Shown here piece by piece: positions 1 to 8,250 of a DNA stretch of 64,000 nt; the stretch's first letter is position 1, and each line of letters begins with the position of its first letter. The stretch covers positions 1,240,001-1,304,000 of the forward strand of contig NZ_AP018725.1 of NCBI RefSeq assembly GCF_003967195.1, read 5' to 3'. The translations under genes were made by a program, and so were the position numbers. Below the pieces are notes generated by a model. The model saw nothing but the letters and a program-made list of their open reading frames with translations, did not search any database and was not told where the DNA came from. The stretch comes from Sulfuriflexus mobilis (GTDB lineage Bacteria; Pseudomonadota; Gammaproteobacteria; AKS1).

Positions 1-162
1 ATCACTGAAGTTATGCAGGGCATCGGCGATCAAGGACAGGCTGCCGGAGACAAGTCCGCCGACCACCTGTGCCAGTGTCAGTAGCATATTTGCGGCAATG
101 GCCAGGCCTAGCCGCCTGTCACCGACAGAATCGTCTATGCCGTGATGGTGAGTAGAGCTCAT
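1..162 (-). CDS. Cation diffusion facilitator (CDF) transporter, N-terminal fragment
   Basis: Only the first 54 codons are inside the window; the gene continues past position 1. The start is ATG at 162-160 with an AAGGA ribosome site 6 nt upstream. The N-terminus is His-rich (HHHG). It is followed by the beginning of a membrane segment and the stretch SLIADALHNFSD, which matches the metal-binding second helix (HxxxD) of CDF exporters of the ZitB/CzcD type. Such proteins export Zn2+, Co2+ or related ions from the cytoplasm in exchange for protons. The metal cannot be decided from this fragment. The family call is fairly sure because the HN-x-x-D signature and the small-residue helix are both present. 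Confidence 0.8.
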   Translation of the reverse strand, partial: MSSTHHHGIDDSVGDRRLGLAIAANMLLTLAQVVGGLVSGSLSLIADALHNFSD

Positions 163-281
163 TTATGATCCTTCGTGTGAGAACCGGCTGCGTCTAGTAG
201 CATTTCATAAGATGTCGGCGTAATAATAGCATCTTCAGCTGGCATGCATGTGTACGGGTTCCCCAAAATGTGGGCAATAAA

Positions 282-311
282 AAACCGGGTACCCATCACG
301 GTACCCGGTTT
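282..311 (-). terminator. Rho-independent terminator of the cytochrome/peroxidase operon
   Basis: A perfect 12-bp inverted repeat (282-293 and 300-311) encloses a 6-nt loop. On the minus strand it is followed by a run of T (complement of 276-284). It lies 18 bp beyond the stop codon of the cytochrome gene, so it most likely ends the minus-strand operon starting near 3029. Confidence 0.85.
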
Positions 312-328
312 ATTCTCGTCATTAAACC

Positions 329-733
329 TTAATGTTTTCCTGGTGCCAGCTTGACATTGCGTCGTTCGAAGGTGATATAGGCCTGCAGCGCGATCATATC
401 AGGGGAATCGGGCGACAGGTCCTTGCCTTCCAACGGGTTACGTATGCACCAGTTGACCATTTCCCACATTACGGCGACCCGGCCCAGTTGCTTCTGTAGC
501 TTGGGATAGGTCTCCGGGTGGGTATTGGCGCCATTGGGATGGCACTGCGCACAAACTACGCCGTTACTACCGAGGTTGGGGTCGGTAAATAACTTACGGC
601 CCTGTATTACTGCAGTTTGAAAATCCTGTTCCCAGTTTTTCAGGTCCTGATCAGTAAATTCATCGGCAAACGCTGATGTTGCATATACAAGAAACATAGT
701 AGCCGCGATGGCAACATGATGTATTGATTTCAT
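329..733 (-). CDS. Periplasmic monohaem c-type cytochrome
   Basis: This 134-aa protein has a Sec signal peptide (about residues 1-24, ending ATSAFA) and one haem c site, CAQCH at 61-65. The C-terminal part (NWCIRNPLEGKDLSPDSP, then an AYITFERR helix) resembles the cytochrome domain of thiosulfate dehydrogenase/SoxA-like cytochromes. I chose ATG 733 rather than 754 because GGGAGGA sits 6 nt before it and the signal peptide then starts with MKSIHH. It is the last gene of an operon with a Tat-exported phosphoesterase and a dihaem peroxidase. It is therefore likely an electron carrier or small redox partner in the periplasm. The exact partner and substrate are inference. Confidence 0.8.
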   Translation of the reverse strand: MKSIHHVAIAATMFLVYATSAFADEFTDQDLKNWEQDFQTAVIQGRKLFTDPNLGSNGVVCAQCHPNGANTHPETYPKLQKQLGRVAVMWEMVNWCIRNPLEGKDLSPDSPDMIALQAYITFERRNVKLAPGKH

Positions 734-753
734 TCGTTTATCCTCCCTGATCA

Positions 754-1809
754 TTAATAGTGCTTCTGCGGTGGAATGCGATCGGACTGATACTTGGTGT
801 CCTCGGGTTGTTTATGCTTTTTGTTGTATGCCACGGTGCGGGGGCTATTTTCCGGCAACTGGAAATGCATGCTGGTATTGCCGCTCCAGACATCGATAAA
901 TTGCCAGCCGGTGGCATCCCGCTCGAAGAAGGGGTCGGCGCGGTTCATCTCCACTGTTAGTTTTGGCAACTGACTGGGTGCCTGACTGTAAGTAGAGGGG
1001 TACGGCCAGGGCCAGGCCGTAGCCATCACCGAATGGAAGCTGATGTTACCGATCTGGTTGTACTGGATCTGGTGCACGTGACCGTAGAACACATTCACCT
1101 TCTTGAAAGGCTTCAGAATGGCCTGGATCTGCTCGGCATCATCGGTCCAGAAGTTCCAGCCCTTGTAGATCTTTTGCAAGGGTGAATGCGAGAGTACCAC
1201 CAGGGGGGTATCCTTACTGACCTTGGCGAGATCATTTTTAAGCCAGGCACGTTGTGCAGCACCGACCATGAAGGGTGAACCAAGAGGATTGTCGAGTCCG
1301 GCCATCACACCCATGCGTTCCTCGCCACTCGACCACTTGTTGGTCCATTTTTCATCGACGATGATGCTGTTTAGTACTACGAAGTGCACGCCCTTGTGGT
1401 CAAAGCTGTACCACTGCGGCCCGAGTTGTGATTCCCAATACTGACCCAGGTCCAGGTAGTAATCATGTTCACCCATAACGTAGTGGACTTTGTGTTTGCA
1501 GGCCGACATGATCTCCAGCCCATGGTCGATTTCCGGCTTGCTGCCAAGCTGTGCCAGGTCACCCCCATAGATCACAAAGTCAGGTTTTGGGTCCATCAGG
1601 TTGCACTCGGCCACGGCACGGACCAGGCCACGGTCAAAATTGCGGACAAATTTGTTACCCTTGATTTGCTGGATATGGGAATCAGAGATATAGGCAAAAG
1701 TGAAATTTTCGTGTTTGCTTTTACCAAAGGCGACTTCCACCAGACTAATGGGAAGTACACTACCTGCCAGGAGTGCACCGGCACTTTTTAGAAAATTACG
1801 ACGTTCCAT
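754..1809 (-). CDS. Tat-exported calcineurin-like metallophosphoesterase
   Basis: This 351-aa protein starts with a twin-arginine signal (RRNFLK at 3-8, then a hydrophobic segment to about 29). The metallophosphoesterase motifs follow in order: DSH (43-45), GGDLA (82-86, D84), GEHD (113-116), LSHSP and GHVH. In the usual family the third motif is GNHD; here the metal-ligand Asn is Glu, which may change the metal or activity. The Tat signal suggests a cofactor-loaded enzyme exported folded. GGAGGT lies 7 nt before the ATG. It sits between a cytochrome c gene and a dihaem peroxidase gene on the same strand with gaps of about 15-20 nt, so it is probably co-transcribed. The substrate is unknown. 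Confidence 0.85.
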   Translation of the reverse strand: MERRNFLKSAGALLAGSVLPISLVEVAFGKSKHENFTFAYISDSHIQQIKGNKFVRNFDRGLVRAVAECNLMDPKPDFVIYGGDLAQLGSKPEIDHGLEIMSACKHKVHYVMGEHDYYLDLGQYWESQLGPQWYSFDHKGVHFVVLNSIIVDEKWTNKWSSGEERMGVMAGLDNPLGSPFMVGAAQRAWLKNDLAKVSKDTPLVVLSHSPLQKIYKGWNFWTDDAEQIQAILKPFKKVNVFYGHVHQIQYNQIGNISFHSVMATAWPWPYPSTYSQAPSQLPKLTVEMNRADPFFERDATGWQFIDVWSGNTSMHFQLPENSPRTVAYNKKHKQPEDTKYQSDRIPPQKHY

Positions 1810-1824
1810 AATGTGTACCTCCGT

Positions 1825-2925
1825 TTACTTGTATTCAGGACTGGTGAGCGCTTCCATGAAGGCAACCAGATCGTCCATTTGCTCATCACTCAGGTCCAGA
1901 GGACGGATCCCGCCACTCTGGAAATCAAAGGTGGGATCACTTTCCTTTACACGCCCGCCATTGTTATAGAACTTGACTACGTCAAGCAGTGATTCAAGAC
2001 TGCCGTCATGCATATAGGGAGCGGTTTTGGCCACATTACGCAGGGTTGGTGTCTTGAAACTTCCTACGTCGCGTGATTGTATCGAGACAGCATAACGTCC
2101 CAGCTCAGAGGTGTTTTTGTTGGTTAGCACGGCCACATCGACCTCGGCGGCATTCCTTTTCGCCTTGGCAAAGGCGCTGGTCAGTTCGCCTACATCCTTG
2201 TTTATGCGCTCAAAGCCAACGCCAAGATTATGGAAACGGCTGTCGGTAAAGAGGGCATAGGATTGTGAAACGGTATGACAGGAGATGCAGCGGCCTTGCT
2301 CCCGGAAGACCTTAAAGCCACGTACTGCGGCCTCGTCCATGGCGTGTTTGTCGCCGCCATATTGATACTGGTCAAAGGGCGAATTACCGGAGATGATAGT
2401 GCGCTCAAAGCTGGCAATGGCTTGTTGCACATGTTGCATCTTGATTTGCTTGCCGTGCTTGTTAAATGCCTGTTTGAAGAGTTTTGTGTATTCTGCATCA
2501 CTGCGGACGATCTTTAAAATGGGTTCATGGTTGGGCAGCCCCATTTCAACCGGGTTGATAAACGGACCCGCCGACTGGCCCTCCAGGTCAGGCTCGCGCC
2601 CATCCCAGAACATGGAGTGCATATAGGCCGCATTGACTACGGTCGGGGCATTACGCGTGCCCATCAGTTTATTAATCCCCTCCGATACCTTTAATGGGCT
2701 ATCGGTAAAGGTTTTTTTCTTGTCGTGACAGGTGGCACAGCTCACTTCGCCTGTGGCGCTGAAACGCGTGTCGTGAAATAACTTGTCGCCGAGTTGGATT
2801 TTTTCAGGGGTCAGGGGGTTATTTGCCGGCACGGGTACCTCGGGGAGTCCAAGTGGTGCGGCAACAGGGGCCAGGGTCGTAGTCGTTAGCAATACTCCGC
2901 CAAGGGCAGAAACGAAAGTTTTCAT
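1825..2925 (-). CDS. Dihaem cytochrome c peroxidase / MauG-family protein
   Basis: This 366-aa protein has a Sec signal peptide and two c-haem sites, CATCH at about 63-67 and CISCH at about 213-217. That spacing is typical of bacterial dihaem peroxidases (CcpA) and MauG-like enzymes. Conserved surroundings include NAPTVVNAAY, FWDGREPDLEGQ, a QAIASFERT helix and a C-terminal PYMHDGSLESLLDVV region. The enzyme would reduce H2O2 in the periplasm using cytochrome c electrons, or oxidise a protein or small partner if MauG-like. The start is ATG 2925, 5 nt after GGAGG; a GTG at 2931 lies inside that ribosome site. It is first in the operon and is preceded by a strongly structured leader. Confidence 0.88.
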   Translation of the reverse strand: MKTFVSALGGVLLTTTTLAPVAAPLGLPEVPVPANNPLTPEKIQLGDKLFHDTRFSATGEVSCATCHDKKKTFTDSPLKVSEGINKLMGTRNAPTVVNAAYMHSMFWDGREPDLEGQSAGPFINPVEMGLPNHEPILKIVRSDAEYTKLFKQAFNKHGKQIKMQHVQQAIASFERTIISGNSPFDQYQYGGDKHAMDEAAVRGFKVFREQGRCISCHTVSQSYALFTDSRFHNLGVGFERINKDVGELTSAFAKAKRNAAEVDVAVLTNKNTSELGRYAVSIQSRDVGSFKTPTLRNVAKTAPYMHDGSLESLLDVVKFYNNGGRVKESDPTFDFQSGGIRPLDLSDEQMDDLVAFMEALTSPEYK

Positions 2926-3029
2926 ATTCACCTCCAGTTGTGGAAAGCAAATGACGGGAATCTTTCCCGTCTTCTGGTCACGGTGGATTGACCAGTCCAG
3001 ACTGATTAACTGAGCATTAGAATCAGTCT
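2926..3029 (-). promoter_or_regulatory. Structured 5' leader of the peroxidase operon with three perfect hairpins
   Basis: Three consecutive perfect inverted repeats lie between the predicted transcription start and the peroxidase start codon. They are 2953-2960/2964-2971 (8-bp arms, 3-nt loop), 2974-2980/2989-2995 (7-bp arms, 8-nt loop) and 2999-3007/3021-3029 (9-bp arms, 13-nt loop). The outermost one begins almost exactly at the expected +1. They could form an RNA leader, stabilise the mRNA, or be operator sites in DNA. I do not recognise a known riboswitch here. Confidence 0.6.
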
Positions 3030-3035
3030 AAGCGA

Positions 3036-3064
3036 AAAATAGTGTCAGGGCGTAACAAAGTCAA
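3036..3064 (-). promoter_or_regulatory. Sigma-70 type promoter of the peroxidase operon
   Basis: On the minus strand TTGACT (complement of 3059-3064) is separated by exactly 17 bp from TATTTT (complement of 3036-3041). This predicts a start near 3029 and a leader of about 105 nt. Confidence 0.65.
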
Positions 3065-3244
3065 TAGAAATATATCCGTATTTTTTAAGTTATTATTTGC
3101 CGCAGCACTACTTAAGGCAGGTGTGCAGGGGTACGTGATGGCAAACAGAGACGAGGCTTTATGGCAGGTGATAAATAAATTTTATTAATAACGTCTGCAT
3201 CAATATAGACAGCAGGCTGAGATATGCGTCAGCAGGCTCCTGTA

Positions 3245-3267
3245 TACTTGATGAAAACCATCAAGTA
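3245..3267 (+). promoter_or_regulatory. Perfect hairpin just before the DUF255 gene
   Basis: A 9-bp inverted repeat (3245-3253 and 3259-3267) with loop AAAAC ends 9 nt before the ATG at 3277. The sequence between has no clear Shine-Dalgarno site. The hairpin may be an operator or may influence initiation. I see no convincing sigma-70 promoter in 3065-3244 for the plus strand. Confidence 0.45.
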
Positions 3268-3276
3268 CCAGGCCCT

Positions 3277-5361
3277 ATGAAACCGCAGACACCATCAGCA
3301 CCGAACGCACTCTGTCACGAAACCAGCCCCTACTTGCTCCAGCACGCCGATAACCCGGTGCACTGGTATCCCTGGGGTGAAGAGGCGATCGGACTCGCCC
3401 GCGCCGAGAACAAACCCATCCTGCTGTCGATCGGTTATTCGGCCTGTCACTGGTGCCATGTCATGGCCCACGAATCCTTTGAAGACCCGGCTACGGCCAA
3501 GGTCATGAATGAGCTGTTTATTAATATTAAAGTGGATCGTGAGGAGCGGCCTGATCTCGACAAGATCTATCAGACTGCCCACTACTTGCTCACACGGCGT
3601 AATGGCGGCTGGCCGTTAACACTGGTGTTAAACCCGCAGGATCACACCCCGTTTTTTGCCGGTACCTATTTCCCCCGCGAACCGCGGCATGGCCTGCCAG
3701 CCTTTACTTCGCTACTGCGTCAGGTAGAGGGGTTTTATCGTCAGCGCGGCGATGAATTAAAAAAACAGGATGATTCGCTGCGGGAGGTATTGGCACGTAT
3801 GCACATCGCGCCAAGTGCCGAGTGCCCGGATGCCAGGCCGCTGGCGGATGCCCGGCAACAATTAGAAAAGGCCTTTGACCGGCGTTATGCCGGTTTTGGC
3901 CAGGCACCGAAATTTCCGCATCCAACCAATCTTGACCGTCTGTTGCGGCACTGGGCCGCCACCTCAGACGACGAGGAAGCGGATACGAACGCACTGGAGA
4001 TGGTGCGCCTGACCTTGCACGCCATGGGATCCGGTGGCATGTTTGACCAACTTGGTGGAGGGTTTTGTCGTTATTCGGTGGATGACCAGTGGATGATCCC
4101 GCATTTTGAAAAAATGCTTTACGACAATGGTCCCCTGTTGACACTGTATGCCGAGGCCTATGCGGCCACGGGCGAAGCCGCGTTTGCAGATATTGCCACG
4201 GATACTGCTGACTGGGTCATGCGCGAGATGCAGTCGCCGAATGGTGGCTATTATTCGACCCTTGATGCCGACAGCGAAGGCGAGGAGGGCAAGTTTTATG
4301 TCTGGACGCCCACAGAGGTGAAGTCGCATCTCGATACAGAGGCCTATGCAGTGTTCAGTCGTCACTTTGGGCTGGATCGCAAACCCAACTTTGAAGGTGC
4401 ATGGCATCTACACGTCTTCCGTGGCCTGCCAGAGATCGCAGAGGAACTCGGCATCACCGTGGATACCGCCGAGGCATGCATCAGTCGGGCGCGCGAAAGC
4501 CTGTTTGCGGTGCGTGAGCAACGTATCCACCCGGGTCGTGATGAGAAGATCCTCACCAGCTGGAATGGTCTCATGATTAAGGGTATGGCCACGGCCGGTC
4601 GCCTGCTTGATCGTCAAGACTGGATCGCGTCGGCACAGCGTGCCCTGGATTTTATCCGCGCACAGTTATGGCAAGATGGGCGCCTGCTGGCCACGCACAA
4701 AGACGGTAAATCACACCTGATGGCTTATCTCGATGATTATGTCTTCCTCATCGATGGCATTCTTGCCTTATTGCAGGCTCGCTGGCGTGACGGCGATCTG
4801 GCATTTGCCATTACCCTGGCCGAGACAACCCTGGCACACTTTGAAGATAAACGGGATGGTGGTTTTTACTTTACCGCCGATGATCACGAACAGTTACTGC
4901 AGCGGCCAAAGTCTTTTACGGATGAGGCCATCCCCTCCGGTAACGGTATTGCCGCACAGGTACTGAACCGGCTCGGCCACCTTCTCGGTGAGCCGCGTTA
5001 CCTTGATGCCGTCGAGCGCACCCTGCAAGCCGCCTGGACGGGCATGACTGAAATGCCGCGTGCACACACGGCCCTGCTGACGGCCCTTGAGGAATGGCTG
5101 CAACCGCCACAAACCATTGTCTTGCGTGGTAGTGAGGCGAGCCTGCAGACATGGCTGACCCGTTGCCATGCCGGTTATGCCCCACACCGAGTGTGTCTGC
5201 CGATCCCGGCACAGGCAGACACATTGCCCGGCCTGCTGGCGCAACGTGTGTCGCAGGGTGACTGTGTTGCCTGGGTGTGCAGCAGACATACTTGCCAGCC
5301 ACCTATTACCGATATCGAGGCCTTTCAGAACGTGCTCGATGAGACCACGGCAAGCCGATAA
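3277..5361 (+). CDS. Thioredoxin domain-containing DUF255 protein (YyaL/SPATA20 family)
   Basis: This 694-aa protein is of the usual length for the YyaL/spermatogenesis-associated-20 family. The N-terminal 160 residues form a thioredoxin-like domain with [20 protein letters not shown] and the redox motif CHWC (C57, C60) followed by [10 protein letters not shown]. The remainder has the alpha/alpha-barrel signatures of the family, such as [21 protein letters not shown] and [12 protein letters not shown]. No signal peptide is present, so it is cytoplasmic. The biochemical role of the family is not firmly established; it is often annotated as a thiol-redox or sugar-binding fusion protein. It stands alone on its strand, downstream of a hairpin. 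Confidence 0.92.
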   Translation: MKPQTPSAPNALCHETSPYLLQHADNPVHWYPWGEEAIGLARAENKPILLSIGYSACHWCHVMAHESFEDPATAKVMNELFINIKVDREERPDLDKIYQTAHYLLTRRNGGWPLTLVLNPQDHTPFFAGTYFPREPRHGLPAFTSLLRQVEGFYRQRGDELKKQDDSLREVLARMHIAPSAECPDARPLADARQQLEKAFDRRYAGFGQAPKFPHPTNLDRLLRHWAATSDDEEADTNALEMVRLTLHAMGSGGMFDQLGGGFCRYSVDDQWMIPHFEKMLYDNGPLLTLYAEAYAATGEAAFADIATDTADWVMREMQSPNGGYYSTLDADSEGEEGKFYVWTPTEVKSHLDTEAYAVFSRHFGLDRKPNFEGAWHLHVFRGLPEIAEELGITVDTAEACISRARESLFAVREQRIHPGRDEKILTSWNGLMIKGMATAGRLLDRQDWIASAQRALDFIRAQLWQDGRLLATHKDGKSHLMAYLDDYVFLIDGILALLQARWRDGDLAFAITLAETTLAHFEDKRDGGFYFTADDHEQLLQRPKSFTDEAIPSGNGIAAQVLNRLGHLLGEPRYLDAVERTLQAAWTGMTEMPRAHTALLTALEEWLQPPQTIVLRGSEASLQTWLTRCHAGYAPHRVCLPIPAQADTLPGLLAQRVSQGDCVAWVCSRHTCQPPITDIEAFQNVLDETTASR

Positions 5362-5435
5362 CCCTAAGGCGGACCATTATCGTTCAGGGTTGGGAGTGAA
5401 CCATTGGCAACTTTCATGTTGTCGATAGGACCATA

Positions 5436-5463
5436 AGGGATTCATACACAGTCCCTGTTTTTG
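5436..5463 (+). terminator. Weak terminator candidate after the DUF255 gene
   Basis: AGGGA (5436-5440) can pair with TCCCT (5452-5456), and GTTTTT follows. The stem is only 5 bp with a long loop, so this is a low-confidence call. Confidence 0.3.
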
Positions 5464-5505
5464 ATGCTATTCTACTTGTCAATCATGAACATGGAAGGAG
5501 TTATT

Positions 5506-5979
5506 ATGCGTTGGATATTTAGTATCGTTTTGTCTGTCTTTGCCTGTGTACCCGCCTATGCTGCGGACAACGCCCCCTGGGGCAGTGGCAATGTCAATAA
5601 CATTCAATATAAGCCGCAACGCGTGGTCTACGATGTGGCGGCGGGTAGTCTCGCACAATTTAGAAATGTGCTGGATCGCGTCAGTTACCTGAGCAAGGTA
5701 TACAATGCAGACCCCTTTGCCGCCTCTATTGTTATAGTCCTGCATGGTGACGAAATTCCGTTTTTTGCCACAAAAAATTATCAAAAATATAAAGACCTCA
5801 TGCAGCGTGCACAAAGCCTGAGTTTTGATGAAGTCATAAAATTTCGCATGTGTCGCATCGCCGCACAGGGACACGGTTATGAGCCAAAGGATATTCATGG
5901 TTTCGTCGAAATGGTGCCCATGGCCGATGCGGAAATCGTTCGCTTACAACAGGAAGAAGGCCACGTTTATATGCGTTAA
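5506..5979 (+). CDS. Periplasmic DsrE-like protein
   Basis: This 157-aa protein has a clear Sec signal peptide (1-19, cleavage after AYA). The mature part reads RVVYDVAAGS, then an alternating beta/alpha pattern with SIVIVLHGDEIPFF. A Cys (C116) follows in KFRMC, and the C-terminus is DAEIVRLQQEEGHVYMR. This matches the layout of DsrE/DsrF-like domains, which handle sulfur-relay or sulfur-binding reactions and usually keep one Cys at this position. I chose ATG 5506 because GGAAGGAG precedes it and it opens directly into the signal peptide. Periplasmic DsrE proteins are common in sulfur-metabolising bacteria, but the substrate here is unknown. A second DsrE-like domain occurs nearby in the anti-sigma factor at 8247. 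Confidence 0.75.
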   Translation: MRWIFSIVLSVFACVPAYAADNAPWGSGNVNNIQYKPQRVVYDVAAGSLAQFRNVLDRVSYLSKVYNADPFAASIVIVLHGDEIPFFATKNYQKYKDLMQRAQSLSFDEVIKFRMCRIAAQGHGYEPKDIHGFVEMVPMADAEIVRLQQEEGHVYMR

Positions 5980-6037
5980 CGGCTGTTGCGCATTCTACTG
6001 CGATGAGGTGTCTTTCAGAACGCGGCAGTAGGCGCTG

Positions 6038-6745
6038 TCAGCACACATAGGCCTGTTTGCGCGCAGCGTAATCGTTTTCCAATTGCTCAATGGTTTGCTG
6101 TTCGAATTCGCGCAGGCCACTGAGAACCATATTCTTTTTCCCCTTACCGACCACCTGTCCTGCTGACTTGATACAGAACTCCAGGCACACACTGCCACGC
6201 TTGCCTTCAACATTAAGTGTCGACTGGCTCAGCTCCAGTTGCGGGTCGCTGATATCCAGGCGCTCCATGTCGATGGCCATGCTTTCATAGATCACCAGGG
6301 GGCGATCCGGGTTGATCATGACCTTGTGTTTGGCCATTAGTGGTACGAGTATGTGCGGGAAAGTCTGGCCGGAAAACTCGACATAGCGCTGGATCAGGTT
6401 CTGGACAAGCCCTGGGTCCTTCGAGGTCAGACCTTCATGTTCGATACGCAGGTAGTCCTTACCGTTGTTATCAGTGATTATGATTGGTTCGACGTCGGCT
6501 GCAGGAAAATGCAATTTTACCCCATCACCGACCATGCCCGAGAAGACAAAGCGCATATGTTGACTAAGGCCGTATTTATTCAGTACCAGGGCAAACAGCA
6601 GGTCGCCGGGCACGCAAAAACGCTTGGCGTCCTCGTCGTGAATGGGGTTAAAGTCACCGGCCACCCTTTTGGCAAAGTCGCTGGCCTGTTGACGAGAGAT
6701 GCAGAGACTGCCCTGGTTCTCATCATAATAGTCGTCTAATAACAT
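6038..6745 (-). CDS. DUF3581 family protein (hotdog-like)
   Basis: This 235-aa soluble protein has no signal peptide. Near residue 30 it has AKRVAGDFNPIHDEDAKRF, closely resembling the DFNPIH dehydratase motif of MaoC-type hotdog enzymes. That pattern and the overall length fit the DUF3581 family found in Gammaproteobacteria, whose function is unknown. The C-terminus is charged and helical (REFEQQTIEQLENDYAARK). It is transcribed opposite to the DsrE-like gene, so the two stop codons face each other across about 58 bp. The family assignment is from memory of the motif pattern; enzymatic activity is not established. Confidence 0.6.
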   Translation of the reverse strand: MLLDDYYDENQGSLCISRQQASDFAKRVAGDFNPIHDEDAKRFCVPGDLLFALVLNKYGLSQHMRFVFSGMVGDGVKLHFPAADVEPIIITDNNGKDYLRIEHEGLTSKDPGLVQNLIQRYVEFSGQTFPHILVPLMAKHKVMINPDRPLVIYESMAIDMERLDISDPQLELSQSTLNVEGKRGSVCLEFCIKSAGQVVGKGKKNMVLSGLREFEQQTIEQLENDYAARKQAYVC

Positions 6746-6843
6746 CGTTTATGCTCATGAGTTTTTAATAAGACAAATAGCTGCGGTATTTTAAACCATG
6801 ACGGCTACAAATGCTGGAAAAATAGACGTGGAGACTGAATTGT

Positions 6844-7500
6844 TTATGTGCGATTTTTGTCCAGTCGGTATTTTATTATTAGGCCGGTAATGATGAATGC
6901 CGAGATCAGCAATGGTGGGCCGTAGGTTGAGAACTTTAGCAATTCAGTCAATGCATCGGCACTGGTAGCATTGTAGATCACCTTGGCATAGACATAGGAC
7001 TTGGCGCCGATGCCGATGATGGTCGCAGGGATAAAATAGTGCCATTTTATACGCAGTATTCCCGAGCTGTAGTTGATCAGGGAATGTGGAAAGGCCGGCA
7101 TAATACGCATGGCCAGCAGGGTGAAAAATTGATCCTGTTTTTCGAGCAGCCGATAGACACGTGAGCCCTGTACCCTGGCGGACCAATCCTCGGTGAGTTT
7201 GGCGGAAAACAGGTAAGCGGATAGTCCACCGAGTGTGGCACCGGCAGCGAGGATAAAGGTGGCCGTGAGTGGGGGATAGAGTGTGGCCGCGACCCAGAGG
7301 AACTGCGAGCCGGCCAGGGCAAAGGTAAACAGCAACACCTGCAGCAGGATGATGACTGCGATCAGCCACCATTGATCGGCGTAGTCGCGGCCGATACTGA
7401 TAAGTTCCTGCGGGTTGAACAGGTCAAAGACCTGCAGGGTAATGCCGGCGGCGATGAGTACTATGAGTACAACTAATTTATTCCGGTGTTTGCGCAACAT
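6844..7500 (-). CDS. TVP38/TMEM64 (VTT-domain) membrane protein
   Basis: This inner-membrane protein of about 218 aa has an N-terminal TM helix, then WLIAVIILLQVLLFTFALAG. The VTT-domain centre follows: AAGATLGGLSAYLFS, then FFTLLAMRIMPAFPHSLINY and a final pair of TM helices. This domain is shared with DedA proteins, which are implicated in lipid scrambling or undecaprenyl-phosphate recycling; the role of the TVP38 branch is less clear. The start could instead be GTG 7536, adding 12 residues. Neither start has a convincing ribosome site, so ATG 7500, leading directly into the basic RKHRNK segment, is preferred. Confidence 0.82.
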   Translation of the reverse strand: MLRKHRNKLVVLIVLIAAGITLQVFDLFNPQELISIGRDYADQWWLIAVIILLQVLLFTFALAGSQFLWVAATLYPPLTATFILAAGATLGGLSAYLFSAKLTEDWSARVQGSRVYRLLEKQDQFFTLLAMRIMPAFPHSLINYSSGILRIKWHYFIPATIIGIGAKSYVYAKVIYNATSADALTELLKFSTYGPPLLISAFIITGLIIKYRLDKNRT

Positions 7501-7692
7501 AGTATTAAGTGTAATGGATAAGGCGGGTTCTGGCACGAAAAACAGGTGTTTTTTCCGCGAGATTGCCGCGCTTTGTTCTCAATCCTGGTTAATGGCGTTG
7601 GGATGGGGCCATATTTCTTTCTGTGGGAGGGAATAAAAGCCGACTTTCTGCATCTAACTTATTCACGCCAGCGACAGGAACAATAAGTCACT

Positions 7693-8250
7693 GTGAAAAC
7701 AGGGGGTTTGAGCAGAAAGGAGACGGAGGCGCGCGTTAGTGCGGTGATCCCGCGCCTGTACGTCATTTGTCGGGCCTGGGGCTGTGCGCCGGATGTTTGT
7801 GATGAGGTCGTGCAGGAGGCGGTCATTGCTGCGCTCGACAAGTACCAGCAATTGCGCGATCCGGATCTACTCGAAACCTGGCTGATCAGTATCCTCAACA
7901 ACTGCCACCGTATGTACCTGCGCAAATATCGTCGCGAAACCTGTTATGAGGAGGATTCGCTGATCGATGAGCGGACACCGGATGCGAGCCTCGAACAGGA
8001 ACGTATCGTCATCCAGGTGCGTATTGCCATGAGTCACCTCTCAGATGAACACCGTAAGGTCCTGACCCTCGTTGATATGGAAGGCTTGAGTTACCGTGAT
8101 GTCGCCGATGCCCTGGGTATTCGTATCGGTACGGTCATGAGCCGCGTCAGTCGCGCACGTGAAAGTTTACGGCGCCAACTCAAACAGCTATTGAATCAGC
8201 AGGAACAGCCAAGCGGGCAGTCGGCGCCTACGTTGCGGAGTCTTAAATGA
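7693..8250 (+). CDS. ECF-type RNA polymerase sigma factor
   Basis: This 185-aa protein has two sigma-70 domains. Region 2 spans about 15-80 (PDVCDEVVQEAVIAALDKY, LLETWLISILNNCHRMYLRKYRRE). Region 4 spans about 110-160 (LSDEHRKVLTLVDMEGLSYRDVADALGIRIGTVMSRVSRARESL) and ends in a classic helix-turn-helix. There is no region 3, as expected for the extracytoplasmic-function class. The start at GTG 7693 is uncertain; TTG 7708 is possible. The stop codon overlaps the start of the anti-sigma gene by 4 bp, so the two are translationally coupled. It most likely controls its own operon and the secreted-protein gene at 9108, but target promoters are not proven. Confidence 0.9.
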   Translation: MKTGGLSRKETEARVSAVIPRLYVICRAWGCAPDVCDEVVQEAVIAALDKYQQLRDPDLLETWLISILNNCHRMYLRKYRRETCYEEDSLIDERTPDASLEQERIVIQVRIAMSHLSDEHRKVLTLVDMEGLSYRDVADALGIRIGTVMSRVSRARESLRRQLKQLLNQQEQPSGQSAPTLRSLK

